Below, in pieces: positions 9,022 through 17,113 of a stretch of DNA of 64,000 nucleotides. Both the position numbers and the translations under genes were made by a program. The notes under the pieces were generated by a model. It made no database searches. It saw only the letters and a list, made by a program, of their open reading frames with translations, and was not told where the DNA came from. The number at the start of each line of letters is the position of its first letter. Position 1 is the stretch's first letter. The DNA is from CAZGXM01 sp964529795. Its GTDB lineage: Bacteria > Bacillota > JADQBR01. The stretch spans positions 1 to 64,000 of the forward strand of contig CAZGXM010000002.1 of the NCBI GenBank assembly GCA_964529795.1, read 5' to 3'.

Positions 9022-9264
9022 ATGATTACTATTGCCGATAAAAAATGTACCGGCTGCTCACTTTGTAGTTACGTCTGCCCTCATGGTGTGATTACCATGG
9101 AAAAGGGCAAGGCTCGGCTGACCTATCTGGAAAGGTGCATTGAATGCGGGGCGTGCCAACTTAACTGTGAATGTGAGGCCATTTACGTAACAAAAGGCAC
9201 CGGCTGCCTGGTAGCCATTATTAAGGAAGACATTCTGAAAATTAAAGAAAAGGGTTGTGGCTGA
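9022..9264 (+). CDS. hgcB: HgcB-like 2[4Fe-4S] ferredoxin
   Basis: An 80-residue dicluster ferredoxin. Cluster 1 uses C9, C12, C15 and C19 (CTGCSLCSYVCPHGV); cluster 2 uses C39, C42, C45 and C49 (CIECGACQLNC). The segment KGTGCLVAII places C62 where HgcB proteins have their conserved lone cysteine, and the protein ends KGCG with one terminal Cys instead of the usual pair. The fourth Cys of cluster 2 is followed by Glu-Cys instead of Pro. It starts 13 bp after hgcA behind AGGAGG, so the two are cotranscribed. Known HgcB reduces the corrinoid of HgcA and may shuttle Hg(II) through its free cysteines. Confidence 0.8.
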   Translation: MITIADKKCTGCSLCSYVCPHGVITMEKGKARLTYLERCIECGACQLNCECEAIYVTKGTGCLVAIIKEDILKIKEKGCG

Positions 9265-9279
9265 GACACGGGTTGTTAA

Positions 9280-9306
9280 GCGGGCAGTTGCCTGCTTTTT
9301 CTTTTC
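9280..9306 (+). terminator. Terminator after hgcAB
   Basis: The arms 9280-9286 and 9290-9296 form a short GC-rich hairpin around AGTTGC, followed by TTTTTCTTTT. It separates hgcAB from korAB. Confidence 0.7.
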
Positions 9307-9512
9307 CAGTCACGGGTTAATTGCAAACTCATCCAGGCCAAATTTTGACGGTAAATAAAAAAATATGCAGGATTTATGAAGAAACATGTCTAAATATTGA
9401 AAAAATCACCATACTGTGATTAAGCTCATTGATTTACAGCTCGGCACTTTGCTACTATGGCTATGGCACAAAGCAGAAAGGCAAGGCACGCCTGGCGCAA
9501 AGGAGGAGAAAT

Positions 9513-11264
9513 ATGGTCAGAAATGTTGATATGGATAGGTCCGAATACCTGGAACTGGTCTGGCAGATTGGCGGCCAGCAGGGAGAAGGAATCGATTCCA
9601 CCGGAGATATCCTGGCTTCGGCTTTAAATGGTCAGGGATATTATCTCTACGGTTACCGGGAATTTTCTTCCCGTATCAAAGGGGGTCACACCCACTATCG
9701 CCTCCGCATCAGCCATACCCCTGTGGGCGCCATCAGCCACAAGCTGCACCTGCTGATAGCGCTTGATCAGGAGACTTTGCAAACCAGAGAGCATGCTTTG
9801 GTTTCCGAAGGCATTATAATTACCGATGAGGATCTGGATATTGGTGATACGAGAAAACGCCACCACGTCACTGTGGCCCCTTTGAGCAGACTGGCGGACG
9901 AGCAGGGTAACCGAATAGTGAGAAACATGGTGGCATTGGGTGTATCCGCCACAATAATGGACATTGACCCGGCTATTTTTGAAGAGCGTATCAGGGACCG
10001 TTTTAAGAAAAAAGGACCGAAAATTATTGACCTCAATATTGGCGCAATCAAAGCCGGTGCCCGGTGGGCGGCACAGGCGGGACTTGCCGGCAAGTTGCCT
10101 TTAAAGCCCGGGGATGGGAGATCACGGTTGTTCATGATTGGCAACCATGCAGCCGCCCTGGGTGCCTTGATGGCGGGTTGCCGCTTTTTATCCGCATATC
10201 CCATTACGCCGGCGACGGAAATTATGGAATACTTGTGCAAGCACCTGCCGGAAATGGGGGGCGTGGTGGTGCAGACAGAAGATGAAATAGCGGCAATTAC
10301 CATGGCCATCGGTGCAGCATATGCCGGTGCCCGGACCATGACTTCCACGTCAGGTCCGGGGGTATCTTTAATGACCGAAGCCATTGGGCTTTCCGGCATG
10401 ACGGAAACGCCGGTGGTGATTGTTGATGCTCAGCGTTCCGGCCCCAGCACGGGTCTACCTACCAAACACGAGCAAAGTGACCTTTTATCGGCAATTTTCG
10501 GCACTCATGGTGAGATACCCAAGGTGGTAATGACGCCCATAAGTGTTGCCCAGTGTTTCTACCAAACCACCCGGGCATTTAACCTGGCGGAAAGGTACCA
10601 GTGCCCGGTAATTGTATTATCCGACGTGGCGCTGTCCCTGGGCAAACAGACTGTAGACCTTTTTGACCTTGACAGGGTAAAGGTTGACCGGGGGGAACTT
10701 TTGAAAGACCCTGGGGAAACTCTGGAACCGGGAGCCCTGTTTCAACGCTACGCCTTTACCCAGTCGGGGGTATCACCGCGTACCATTCCCGGGGTAGTGG
10801 ACGGTATTCACAAGATGACCGGGCTGGAACATGATGAAACGGGAATGCCTTCGGAAAATCCGGCCCTGCGCACGGCAATGATGGATAAACGCATGACCAA
10901 AGTACCGGATATGCTGCCCAACAGCACTTACTACCACGGCCCCGCTCAACCTGATTATTTACTGGTGGGTTACGGCTCCACCTACGGTGCCATTGCCGAG
11001 GCAAAAGAAATGCTGGAAAAAGACGGGCTGTCGGTAGGACATCTTCAAATCAAGATTGTCTGGCCTTTCCCCATTGCGGAAATGGACTTTAACATGGAAG
11101 GGGCAAAAAATATTTTTATCATAGAAAATAATGCCACCGGTCAACTGCAGTACCTGCTGAATATGCACAGCCCCTATGACCGGAAGACAATACCCATCCG
11201 CAAGTATGACGGTCGTCCCTTCATGCCGCTGGAAATTTATGAAAAAGTAAGGGGGGATATGTAA
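9513..11264 (+). CDS. korA: 2-oxoacid:ferredoxin oxidoreductase, fused gamma-alpha subunit
   Basis: A 583-residue subunit. The N-terminal gamma domain (about 1-190) has GGQQGEGIDSTGDILASAL; the alpha domain follows with SAYPITPATEIMEYL and TSTSGPGVSLMTEAIGLSG. With KorB it oxidatively decarboxylates a 2-oxoacid (2-oxoglutarate or a branched-chain oxoacid) to acyl-CoA, reducing ferredoxin. I chose ATG 9513, preceded by AAAGGAGGAG, instead of the upstream frame start at 9429. The stop overlaps the next start (TAATG). No separate delta ferredoxin subunit is present; the HgcB-like ferredoxin lies upstream beyond a terminator. Substrate specificity cannot be fixed by eye. Confidence 0.85.
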   Translation: MVRNVDMDRSEYLELVWQIGGQQGEGIDSTGDILASALNGQGYYLYGYREFSSRIKGGHTHYRLRISHTPVGAISHKLHLLIALDQETLQTREHALVSEGIIITDEDLDIGDTRKRHHVTVAPLSRLADEQGNRIVRNMVALGVSATIMDIDPAIFEERIRDRFKKKGPKIIDLNIGAIKAGARWAAQAGLAGKLPLKPGDGRSRLFMIGNHAAALGALMAGCRFLSAYPITPATEIMEYLCKHLPEMGGVVVQTEDEIAAITMAIGAAYAGARTMTSTSGPGVSLMTEAIGLSGMTETPVVIVDAQRSGPSTGLPTKHEQSDLLSAIFGTHGEIPKVVMTPISVAQCFYQTTRAFNLAERYQCPVIVLSDVALSLGKQTVDLFDLDRVKVDRGELLKDPGETLEPGALFQRYAFTQSGVSPRTIPGVVDGIHKMTGLEHDETGMPSENPALRTAMMDKRMTKVPDMLPNSTYYHGPAQPDYLLVGYGSTYGAIAEAKEMLEKDGLSVGHLQIKIVWPFPIAEMDFNMEGAKNIFIIENNATGQLQYLLNMHSPYDRKTIPIRKYDGRPFMPLEIYEKVRGDM

Positions 11265-12127
11265 TGGCAACGGCCAAGGATTTTATCCAGGGAGTACGGC
11301 CCAACTGGTGTCCGGGCTGTGGGAGCTTTTCCGTACTTTCGTCACTGACCAGGTCTTTTAGTGACATGGGTTTGGAGCCGCATAACGTTGTTACCGTGTC
11401 CGGTATCGGTTGTTCCGGTAGAATTTCCGGGTACCTTTACACTTATGGCTTTCATGCTATTCACGGGCGGGCTTTGCCTGTTGCCCAGGGTGTGAAGCTA
11501 AGCAATAATGACTTGACAGTGGTGGCAGTGGGCGGCGACGGCGACGGCCTGGGAATTGGTCTTAACCATTTGCTGCATGCTATCCGGCGTAATGTTGACA
11601 TCACCTACGTGATTATTGATAACCATATTTACGGCCTGACCAAGGGACAGACCTCACCTACCAGCCCCGCCGGAACCGTGTCCAAGACCACGCCGGCCGG
11701 CAGCGTTGAGGCAGTCATTCCCCCGCTGCAGCTGGCCTTAAGTACGGGCATTGGCTTTTTGGCCCAGGGTTTTTCAGGCAATCCCAAGCAATTAACTGAG
11801 CTGATCAAAGCGGGAATCAGGCATAGGGGCTTCTCATTAATAGTGGTGTTGTCTACCTGTGTAACTTATAACAAGACAAATACTGTAAAATGGTATAAGG
11901 AGCACCTGCACGACTTGGAACAGGACCCTGACTATACTCCTGATGACCGCTTAAATGCTTTGAATACCACAGCAAAATATAAGGAACTTGTTACCGGGAT
12001 AATATACCGGGAGGAGAAGAAAACTTACCAGGAACTACTGCGCGGAGAAAAGACAATTTCACCGGCAAAACAGGATTTGACGCCTGATAAGAAGGTGCTG
12101 GCGAAGTTAATGCAGGAGTTTGTATAG
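11264..12127 (+). CDS. korB: 2-oxoacid:ferredoxin oxidoreductase, beta (TPP) subunit
   Basis: A 287-residue subunit carrying the thiamine diphosphate and proximal [4Fe-4S] cluster. The cluster motif is NWCPGCGSF near residue 15. The TPP/Mg segment is VAVGGDGDGLGIGLNH, followed by IIDNHIYGLTKGQTSPTSP. Length and motifs match KorB/OorB-type beta subunits. It is translationally coupled to korA. TPP supply in the same region is represented by thiN and thiT about 21 kb away. Confidence 0.87.
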   Translation: MATAKDFIQGVRPNWCPGCGSFSVLSSLTRSFSDMGLEPHNVVTVSGIGCSGRISGYLYTYGFHAIHGRALPVAQGVKLSNNDLTVVAVGGDGDGLGIGLNHLLHAIRRNVDITYVIIDNHIYGLTKGQTSPTSPAGTVSKTTPAGSVEAVIPPLQLALSTGIGFLAQGFSGNPKQLTELIKAGIRHRGFSLIVVLSTCVTYNKTNTVKWYKEHLHDLEQDPDYTPDDRLNALNTTAKYKELVTGIIYREEKKTYQELLRGEKTISPAKQDLTPDKKVLAKLMQEFV

Positions 12128-12191
12128 AGAGAGTATGCGGGTGTTAACAAAAAACAAACTGAGGGGAGGGGCGTCTTGCCTGCTGGACAAG

Positions 12192-12637
12192 TTATAATAT
12201 TTCATTCATACTACCCGTACGGTAGCCCTGTAAATCCAGTGTTACATAAGTAAACCCGCATTCTTTCATCTTTTTCACTATGGAATCCGTATGGAAAACA
12301 CGAACTCAAACAGGCAAAAGACGGTTTATTCCAAGTAGGCAAGCCTAACTCCCTGGATAATTCCCTAATATCATTTTTGGTGATTTTCGCTTCCTTTAAA
12401 GGACTGCGTACTGCCAGTTCTTCAGCTGCCTGCATGCCGGGGCGATAATCATTAAGGTCGTCGTAATTGGAGCCATCCAGAACATATTTAAATCCTTGTT
12501 TCCGGGCAACCTCCGTTAACTTTCCAAAAAGCTCTTTTTAAAAAAATAACACCGGAAAGTGCAATTACCTCACTTGCCATCTCTTTTAAAAGTTGTCGTA
12601 ACATAACTAATTTTGCTTGCAATTCTGGCTTCATCAT
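12192..12637 (-). pseudogene. larE: Decayed larE (sacrificial sulfur transferase)
   Basis: Three pieces of LarE can be read on the minus strand in different frames. The N-terminus KPELQAKLVMLRQLLKEM starts near 12634; the middle reads YVLDGSNYDDLNDYRPG and SPLKEAKITKNDIRELSREL; the C-terminus reads CGFTYVTLDLQGYRTGSMNE and stops at 12192. The ATP-pyrophosphatase loop after ALSG and the segment after CFPYG are deleted, and frames shift between pieces. Intact LarE is about 270 residues. It is therefore non-functional. LarE normally helps build the nickel-pincer cofactor of lactate racemase; no larA, larB or larC is in the window. Confidence 0.8.
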
Positions 12638-12670
12638 CAACTTGCCCCTCCTTCTATAGAATTGATACAA

Positions 12671-13005
12671 TCACTGGATTTTGAAAGTCCATTCCTGCCT
12701 ATTATTCAACATTAATGAATGCTGTTTCTTTTTATTCCTCATAAGCACCTTTTTTATACAAATTTCGCGCAGTTTGTGCTTTTTGGAGACTAGCGAAATG
12801 AAAGATAACTTTTTCCCATGCGCCTTTTTAACGTTTTTCTCGGTAAAATAGGCACTGTCAACCATGTAAACCAGTGCTCCTGCCGCGATAAATTCCCCCA
12901 GCCTGATAAGTGCTGAGTTTGTTTATCGTGCCAGACGGGGTTAAAATTGTCCAGTAGAAAATTGTTGTCGAGCTGTTTTAAAAATATTTTTTCCGTTTTC
13001 TGCAT
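12671..13005 (-). mobile_element. IS1634-type transposase remnant
   Basis: A minus-strand fragment encodes VDSAYFTEKNVKKAHGKKL and FISLVSKKHKL, like the part of IS4/IS1634 transposases around a catalytic Asp. A second frame (12790-13005) overlaps it, indicating at least one frameshift. Both ends are missing and no terminal inverted repeats were found. It abuts the broken larE and may be linked to its decay. Confidence 0.5.
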
Positions 13006-13191
13006 GACAGAAACAGGGTATAAGTCTCATATTACGAATTGAAGTTAGTGAATTTTTTTATTGACACAGTACATTAAATATAATATCCTTTAGGTAAAGC
13101 ATATTAGCATGTACTAAATAATTAAATTTGTTTCGTGTAGGTATTATTTTGGTTGGCAAGGTAAAACAAGTGATATTTCCGGAGGGATAGC

Positions 13192-14349
13192 GTGACAGTG
13201 GGAGAGGGTATAAAGGTCTTATCTACAACTGGAATAGTCAATGAAATAGGCTCAGGCAGGCAGACTGAAAAAAATTTGGTTTTGAAGAACGGTGATGAAC
13301 TGCGAATTATTCCGTTAGTGCCGGATACCAGAAAGCTTTATCTGGAGGTAACAACTGCCTGTAATTTTGACTGTACTACCTGTATCCGTCACTCCTGGCT
13401 TGATGGCCTAGGCCAGATGGACTGGGCAACATTTGAACGGTTGGCGGAACAGTTGGACGACCTGCACCAACTGGAGACAGTTCATTTCGGGGGTTTTGGG
13501 GAACCGTTAACTCATCCCGCGATACTGGATATGCTGGAAGCGCTGTCCTCAAAAGGGCTTAAACTGGAAATTATCACCAACGGCTCCCTGCTGACAGAAG
13601 AAGTGGCATTAAAGTTAATTGATCTTGGCCTTGAGAAAATTTACGTTTCGTTGGACGGTGCCGATGATAAGGAATACAACCGAATTCGTGAAGGGGCGGA
13701 TTTTAACCAGGTGTATGCCAATATCAGGCAGCTGCACCGGTTAAAAGAAGAAAAGGGAGTGAAAAAGCCGAGTATCAATATTGAATTTGTGGCCATGAAA
13801 TCAAACTACCACCGGCTTCCCGATTTGGTCCGGCTGATGCCGGAAATCGGCGCCCGGGAGCTCCTGGTAACCAATGTCCTACCATATCACGAATCAATGG
13901 TGGATGAGGTTTTATATGACCGGGACGAATTTGATATATTTAGCGGGCATCAGATTTTGGCGTTGATGAGGGCGAAATTGCCGGAAATGAAACTGCGCAC
14001 GGAACGTTACTGTAAATTTATTGAAGATAAAGCAGTAGTGGTTGACTGGAGAGGAGAAGTTAATCCGTGTTATGCATTGATGCACACCTACTACTGTTAT
14101 ATTTACGGCAGGAAAAAGAAGTTTGACCGGCAGTCTTTTGGGAATGTTAATGAAAAACGGCTGGCGGATATTTGGACCAATCCGGATTATGCATATTTCC
14201 GCAACCAGGTAAAAAATTTTCGTTTCCCTTCATGTACTGACTGTCCTGCCGCCGATGGCTGCGCACCAGACAATTTGACCGATTGCTGGGGGAATTTTCT
14301 TTCCTGCTCTGATTGTCTCTGGAGCCGCGGCATAGTTGTCTGTCCGTAA
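13192..14349 (+). CDS. Radical SAM/SPASM maturase for a tungsten (AOR-type) oxidoreductase
   Basis: A 385-residue radical SAM protein with C57, C61 and C64 (TACNFDCTTC). Its C-terminus is SPASM-like and rich in Cys: FPSCTDCPAADGCAPDN, then NLTDCWGNFLSCSDC and LWSRGIVVCP. This ending is characteristic of the family assigned as maturases of tungsten aldehyde ferredoxin oxidoreductase-like enzymes. GTG 13192 follows GGAGGG. No AOR gene is next to it, but a tungstate ABC transporter lies at 29.9-32.3 kb and a scrap of a second copy of this family's 3' end at 25.67 kb. The target enzyme is outside the window or elsewhere in the genome. Confidence 0.75.
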   Translation: MTVGEGIKVLSTTGIVNEIGSGRQTEKNLVLKNGDELRIIPLVPDTRKLYLEVTTACNFDCTTCIRHSWLDGLGQMDWATFERLAEQLDDLHQLETVHFGGFGEPLTHPAILDMLEALSSKGLKLEIITNGSLLTEEVALKLIDLGLEKIYVSLDGADDKEYNRIREGADFNQVYANIRQLHRLKEEKGVKKPSINIEFVAMKSNYHRLPDLVRLMPEIGARELLVTNVLPYHESMVDEVLYDRDEFDIFSGHQILALMRAKLPEMKLRTERYCKFIEDKAVVVDWRGEVNPCYALMHTYYCYIYGRKKKFDRQSFGNVNEKRLADIWTNPDYAYFRNQVKNFRFPSCTDCPAADGCAPDNLTDCWGNFLSCSDCLWSRGIVVCP

Positions 14350-14405
14350 TTGGTTAGAAAATATGTTTCATCAATTTCATCAATTTCCTTGTGGATGTTT
14401 ATGTC

Positions 14406-14434
14406 TTGACAAGGGAGCGGATGTGTAATAATAG
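14406..14434 (+). promoter_or_regulatory. Promoter of arsR-acr3
   Basis: TTGACA at 14406-14411 is separated by 17 bp from TAATAG at 14429-14434. It lies 58 bp ahead of arsR. Confidence 0.55.
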
Positions 14435-14452
14435 CAATAACAGGTCAATATC

Positions 14453-14462
14453 AGCATATGCT
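14453..14462. promoter_or_regulatory. Putative ArsR operator
   Basis: AGCATATGCT is a perfect 10-bp palindrome just downstream of the promoter and upstream of arsR, a usual place for an ArsR dimer site. It is short, so chance is possible. Confidence 0.4.
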
Positions 14463-14491
14463 AAATTAATAATGGCAAAGGAGGGAGGCAG

Positions 14492-14863
14492 GTGAAAGAA
14501 CTGGAAAAAGTTTTCAAGGCGTTGGGGCAGAGCACCCGGTTAAAAATCGCTTTTCTGCTCAATGAACAGGAACTCTGCGTCTGTGAACTGGAGCAGATCC
14601 TTAAAATCAGCCAGTCTGCCATATCCCAACACATGCGGGTACTGAAGGCGGCTGACCTTGTTAATGAACAGCGTAAGGGGCAGTGGGTGTTTTACTCTTT
14701 AAACAGGGGTGTATTGACTGACCTGCTTGCAAACTGCCTGAAGCTTTTGGACCAGGGTTTGGGAGCTTCGAACAGGATGTCGGAAGAGATGGTGCGGCTG
14801 AAGCAGCTGCAAAAGAACCCTATTGTAGAGTGCCGGGTTCAAAATGAATTAGAAGAAAATTGA
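14492..14863 (+). CDS. arsR: ArsR-family arsenical resistance repressor
   Basis: A 123-residue winged-helix repressor. The ELCVCEL motif (C29, C31) at the start of the recognition region is the classical As(III) site. The DNA-binding helix reads ISQSAISQHMRVLKAADLV. The GTG start follows GGAGGGAGG. It is cotranscribed with the arsenite permease gene 13 bp downstream, so As(III) probably relieves repression of both. It may bind the palindrome at 14453. Confidence 0.9.
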   Translation: MKELEKVFKALGQSTRLKIAFLLNEQELCVCELEQILKISQSAISQHMRVLKAADLVNEQRKGQWVFYSLNRGVLTDLLANCLKLLDQGLGASNRMSEEMVRLKQLQKNPIVECRVQNELEEN

Positions 14864-14876
14864 AGGAGGAGTGTAA

Positions 14877-15935
14877 ATGTCTGAGGGAGCAGCAAAAAGG
14901 CTATCGTTGTTGGACCGTTTTTTAACGCTGTGGATATTCTTGGCCATGGCATTGGGTGTGGGTATTGGTTATGCATTTCCCGGCTTTGCGGAAATTCTTG
15001 ACCGTATGTCCGTGGGCACCACATCGATACCCATTGCCATCGGCCTGATTGTGATGATGTACCCACCTTTGGCAAAGGTCAGGTATAACGAACTGCCCCG
15101 GATATTTAAAAACAGTAAAGTACTGGGACTTTCACTGGTGCAGAACTGGATTATCGGTCCTGTTTTAATGTTTGTTTTGGCCATTATCTTTTTGAATAAT
15201 TACCCGGAATACATGGTGGGGCTAATATTAATCGGGCTTGCCCGCTGCATTGCCATGGTAATAGTGTGGAATAGCCTGGCTGACGGTGATAGTGAGTATG
15301 CGGCAGGGTTGGTAGCATTTAACTCTATCTTCCAGGTCTTATTTTATTCTGTCTATGCCTATATCTTCATCACTTTGCTGCCCGACCTGCTTGGTTTAAA
15401 AGGAATGGAAGTTGATATTACCATCGGCGAGGTTGCCAAAAGTGTAGCCATTTACCTGGGCATCCCCTTTGCGGCAGGTTTTCTGACCAGGGCTACATTG
15501 GCTCCGGTAAAAGGGGAAGAATGGTATGAAAAGGTTTTTGTGCCCAAAATCAGCCCTTTGGCACTGATTGCCCTGCTATTTACAATTGTAATCATGTTTT
15601 CCCTGAAGGGCAGCATCATTGTCCAGCTGCCCATGGACGTGGTACGCATTGCCATCCCGCTGGTAATTTACTTTGTTGTGATGTTTTTGGTTTCCTTTTT
15701 CATCAGTATGCGCATGGGAGTCAATTACCCGCAGACTACCAGCCTTTCCTTTACTGCGGCCAGCAACAACTTTGAATTGGCCATAGCCGTGGCGGTGGCA
15801 GTGTTTGGCATCAATTCCGGCCAGGCTTTTGCCGCGGTGGTGGGGCCGTTGATTGAGGTGCCTGTCATGATTGGTCTGGTAAACGTAGCGCTTGGTTTCC
15901 GAAAGAAATACTTTCCCCGCTCGGCCCAAGTATAA
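14877..15935 (+). CDS. acr3: Arsenite efflux permease, Acr3/ArsB family
   Basis: A 352-residue membrane protein with about ten hydrophobic segments, of the bile acid:Na+ symporter superfamily. The arsenite-translocating Cys of Acr3 appears at C124 in GLARCIAMVIVWN. It exports As(III) across the cytoplasmic membrane and pairs with the arsR immediately upstream. ATG 14877 follows AAGGAGGAG. Length is normal for Acr3(1)-type permeases. Confidence 0.9.
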   Translation: MSEGAAKRLSLLDRFLTLWIFLAMALGVGIGYAFPGFAEILDRMSVGTTSIPIAIGLIVMMYPPLAKVRYNELPRIFKNSKVLGLSLVQNWIIGPVLMFVLAIIFLNNYPEYMVGLILIGLARCIAMVIVWNSLADGDSEYAAGLVAFNSIFQVLFYSVYAYIFITLLPDLLGLKGMEVDITIGEVAKSVAIYLGIPFAAGFLTRATLAPVKGEEWYEKVFVPKISPLALIALLFTIVIMFSLKGSIIVQLPMDVVRIAIPLVIYFVVMFLVSFFISMRMGVNYPQTTSLSFTAASNNFELAIAVAVAVFGINSGQAFAAVVGPLIEVPVMIGLVNVALGFRKKYFPRSAQV

Positions 15936-15981
15936 TTATAATTTGGCATAACACGAAGCAACAGATTTACGAGGTGAAACA

Positions 15982-16701
15982 ATGAAATTGGCAGTATTTG
16001 CTGATGTTCACAGTAACATTGAGGCATTGAGAGCTGTGTTAAAAGATATCAAAGAACAGGATGTTGAACGTATTTTTTGCACCGGTGACCTGGTTGGTTA
16101 TGCACCGTTTCCCAACGAAGTAATTGATTTGATTAGGAAAGAAAACATTCTCACCGTGATGGGGAATTACGATGACGGTGTGGGGAATATGCGTATAATC
16201 TGCGGCTGTGATTATAAGGATGAGCATGCCCAGCGGTTAGGTGCGCAGTCAATTGCCTGGACAAAAAGTGAAACTACAGAGGAAAATAAGGAGTTTTTAC
16301 GCCAACTGCCGGAAAAGATTCGCTTTAATACTGACAGCTACAGGGGTTTAATTGTTCACGGCAGTCCAAAACGGCTTAATGAGTACCTCTATGAGAATGC
16401 CACGGGGGAATACCTGCTTCAGCTTTTAGAAGAGTATGAAGCCGACATTTTGGTATGCGGCCACACGCACAAACCGTACTTCAAGAAACTGAAAGATAAC
16501 AAATTTGTTATCAATGTAGGTAGTGTGGGAAAACCCAAGCACGGCAATCCCAACGCGGTTTATGCATTGATTGATGTTACAGATACTGTATCAGTGGAGT
16601 TCATCGAAGTACCCTATGACTACGAGTCTACTGCCAGGGCCATTGAGGTCAGCAGTTTGCCTGACGAGTTTGCGGAGTTAATAAGGGAAGGGATGGGATA
16701 A
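15982..16701 (+). CDS. YfcE/MJ0936-type metallophosphoesterase
   Basis: A 239-residue calcineurin-like phosphoesterase with the metal-binding blocks FADVHSNIEAL (residue 6 on), CTGDLVGYAP, MGNYDDG, IVHGSPKR and VCGHTHKP. It would hydrolyse a phosphodiester or phosphomonoester using two metal ions. Residues 60-100 carry an insertion of the kind seen in the larger members of this group. ATG 15982 follows GAGGTGAAA. It is transcribed alone, 46 bp after acr3. Substrate unknown. Confidence 0.8.
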   Translation: MKLAVFADVHSNIEALRAVLKDIKEQDVERIFCTGDLVGYAPFPNEVIDLIRKENILTVMGNYDDGVGNMRIICGCDYKDEHAQRLGAQSIAWTKSETTEENKEFLRQLPEKIRFNTDSYRGLIVHGSPKRLNEYLYENATGEYLLQLLEEYEADILVCGHTHKPYFKKLKDNKFVINVGSVGKPKHGNPNAVYALIDVTDTVSVEFIEVPYDYESTARAIEVSSLPDEFAELIREGMG

Positions 16702-16714
16702 ACTTAACTAAAAG

Positions 16715-16757
16715 AGGGCCAAAGCTAAACTTAGAATCCTTTAAAGCCTTGGCCCTT
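16715..16757 (+). terminator. Hairpin after the phosphoesterase gene
   Basis: GGGCCAA (16716-16722) pairs with TTGGCCC (16749-16755), extended by AGC/GCT bases. The T-tract is weak, so termination is probable but not certain. Confidence 0.55.
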
Positions 16758-16901
16758 GTCATGTGTTTTAAGAGTGTATTCGAAAAGCAACTTTATACCC
16801 GCACTTTGTTCTTCATAGTGACATTTTGACGTGATACTTTACAAGGTGACATTATCACAAGATAAACACAAAGCAGGAAAAATAGGCAGGAAAAATAGGT
16901 A

Positions 16902-16930
16902 TTGACTTAAGTGTGGTGATAAAATATAAT
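16902..16930 (+). promoter_or_regulatory. Sigma-A promoter of the SAM-riboswitch operon
   Basis: TTGACT at 16902-16907, a 17-bp spacer and TATAAT at 16925-16930 give a near-consensus promoter about 30 bp before the riboswitch. Confidence 0.8.
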
Positions 16931-16957
16931 CAATTGCAACAACTAAAACACGGGTAA

Positions 16958-17077
16958 ACTCTTATCGAGAGTGGTCGAGGGACAGGCCCGATGAAACCAC
17001 GGCAACCTGCAAGGCTTGCAAGGTGCCAATTCCTGTCAGATGAGAGCAGGACTATACTCCTCATCTGAGGAGTTTTT
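16958..17077 (+). promoter_or_regulatory. SAM-I (S-box) riboswitch
   Basis: The aptamer runs from ACTCTTATCGAGAG to GATGAGAG (17040-17047) and contains the conserved GGCCCGATGAAACC, CGGCAACC and AAGGTGCCAATTCC blocks. The terminator stem is 17056-17062 with 17067-17073 followed by six T. The segment 17037-17044 (CAGATGAG) is complementary to 17060-17067, giving the mutually exclusive antiterminator. High S-adenosylmethionine should terminate transcription of the two PLP-enzyme genes downstream. Confidence 0.95.
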
Positions 17078-17113
17078 TAATGGGTTTATCCACATCAGTA
17101 GGGGGGAAAGTAA

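Noticed and set aside
9767..10399. 210-codon minus-strand ORF inside korA
   Set aside because: Antisense shadow of korA with low-complexity composition; the plus-strand motifs are clear.
12211..12435. 74-codon minus-strand ORF as a real small gene
   Set aside because: Its sequence is an internal piece of larE with flanking pieces in other frames, so it is part of a pseudogene.
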